NCBI GenBank assembly: GCA_017412675.1
Contig: JAFPWV010000152.1
Span: 1-44,589, forward strand
From: Clostridia bacterium
Lineage (GTDB): Bacteria > Bacillota > Clostridia > Oscillospirales > CAG-272
DNA: 44,589 bases
Direction: 5' to 3'
Shown: positions 43,197 to 44,589 of the stretch, piece by piece
Layout: every line of letters starts with the position of its first letter
Numbering within the stretch: the first letter of the stretch is position 1
Position numbers and translations under genes: made by a program
Notes under the pieces: model-generated
What the model was told of the DNA's origin: nothing
The model's input: the letters and a program-made list of their open reading frames with translations, nothing else
Database searches by the model: none

Positions 43197-43223
43197 TTAG
43201 CAGTCATCCGATTTGAGTGCTAA
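43197..43223 (+). promoter_or_regulatory. CIRCE operator (HrcA binding site)
   Basis: TTAGCAGTC, 9-bp spacer, GAGTGCTAA. The right arm matches the consensus perfectly and the left arm has one change (C to G at position 7). HrcA bound here represses chaperonin expression until heat or misfolding stress. Confidence 0.95.

Positions 43224-44589
<1,366 letters not shown>

Overview
The window reads as a chromosomal segment of a high-GC, Gram-positive-type anaerobe, most likely an uncultured gut member of the Clostridia (Oscillospirales or Christensenellales-like). This is an inference from several things: strong AGGAGG ribosome sites, TTGACA-17-TATAAT promoters, a CIRCE-controlled groES-groEL operon, a two-iron desulfoferrodoxin, lipoprotein solute-binding proteins, and many glycoside hydrolases that lack signal peptides. 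No phage, insertion sequence, CRISPR array or integrase was seen.

Layout. 1-935: tail of a possible small lipoprotein, a tRNA-Ala(CGC) with a perfect promoter and terminator, then a 186-bp tandem duplication carrying decayed tRNA remnants. 936-5250: GH78-type rhamnosidase, class-3 (Rhizobium-type) asparaginase and a SAM methyltransferase. 5329-7611 (minus): GH2 beta-galactosidase, divergent from aconitase and NADP-isocitrate dehydrogenase (7796-10958), the oxidative branch leading to 2-oxoglutarate. 11037-12515 (minus): orphan solute-binding lipoprotein. 12777-19296: a complete but rearranged F-type ATP synthase operon, I-like, a, c, b, [b'-deltaCTD-alpha fusion], gamma, beta, short epsilon, followed after 18 nt by a GH29 fucosidase. 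20757-25066 (minus): desulfoferrodoxin, a TIM-barrel glycosidase plus SGNH esterase pair, and a membrane protein of unknown function. 25347-29436: a large secreted carbohydrate-binding protein with a C-terminal anchor, and a second orphan solute-binding lipoprotein. 29543-35438: an SGNH esterase divergent from a five-gene operon (GH39, GNAT-YoaP, metallophosphoesterase, M42 peptidase, membrane protein). 35541-43042: GNAT, UroD-family protein, then a beta-mannosidase-like GH2, beta-propeller and GH20 operon, and a membrane protein. 43156-44589: groES and the start of groEL.

How it works together. Oligosaccharides are probably captured by surface lipoproteins and the anchored CBM protein, imported, and cut in the cytoplasm by enzymes for rhamnose, fucose, galactose, mannose, xylose-type and hexosamine linkages, with esterases removing acyl groups.

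The most unusual object is the 746-residue protein at 14494-16734. It joins a membrane-anchored b-type stator helix, the C-terminal domain of delta (OSCP) and a complete alpha subunit. There is no separate delta gene, and the usual N-terminal OSCP domain cannot be found. Alpha is present three times per F1 but delta and b' only once, so the fusion poses a stoichiometry problem. A candidate internal start (GAGGA then GTG at 15232) would release a normal-length 500-residue alpha and could solve it. The epsilon subunit lacks its inhibitory C-terminal helices and the c subunit has the proton-type ion site of chloroplast and cyanobacterial enzymes.
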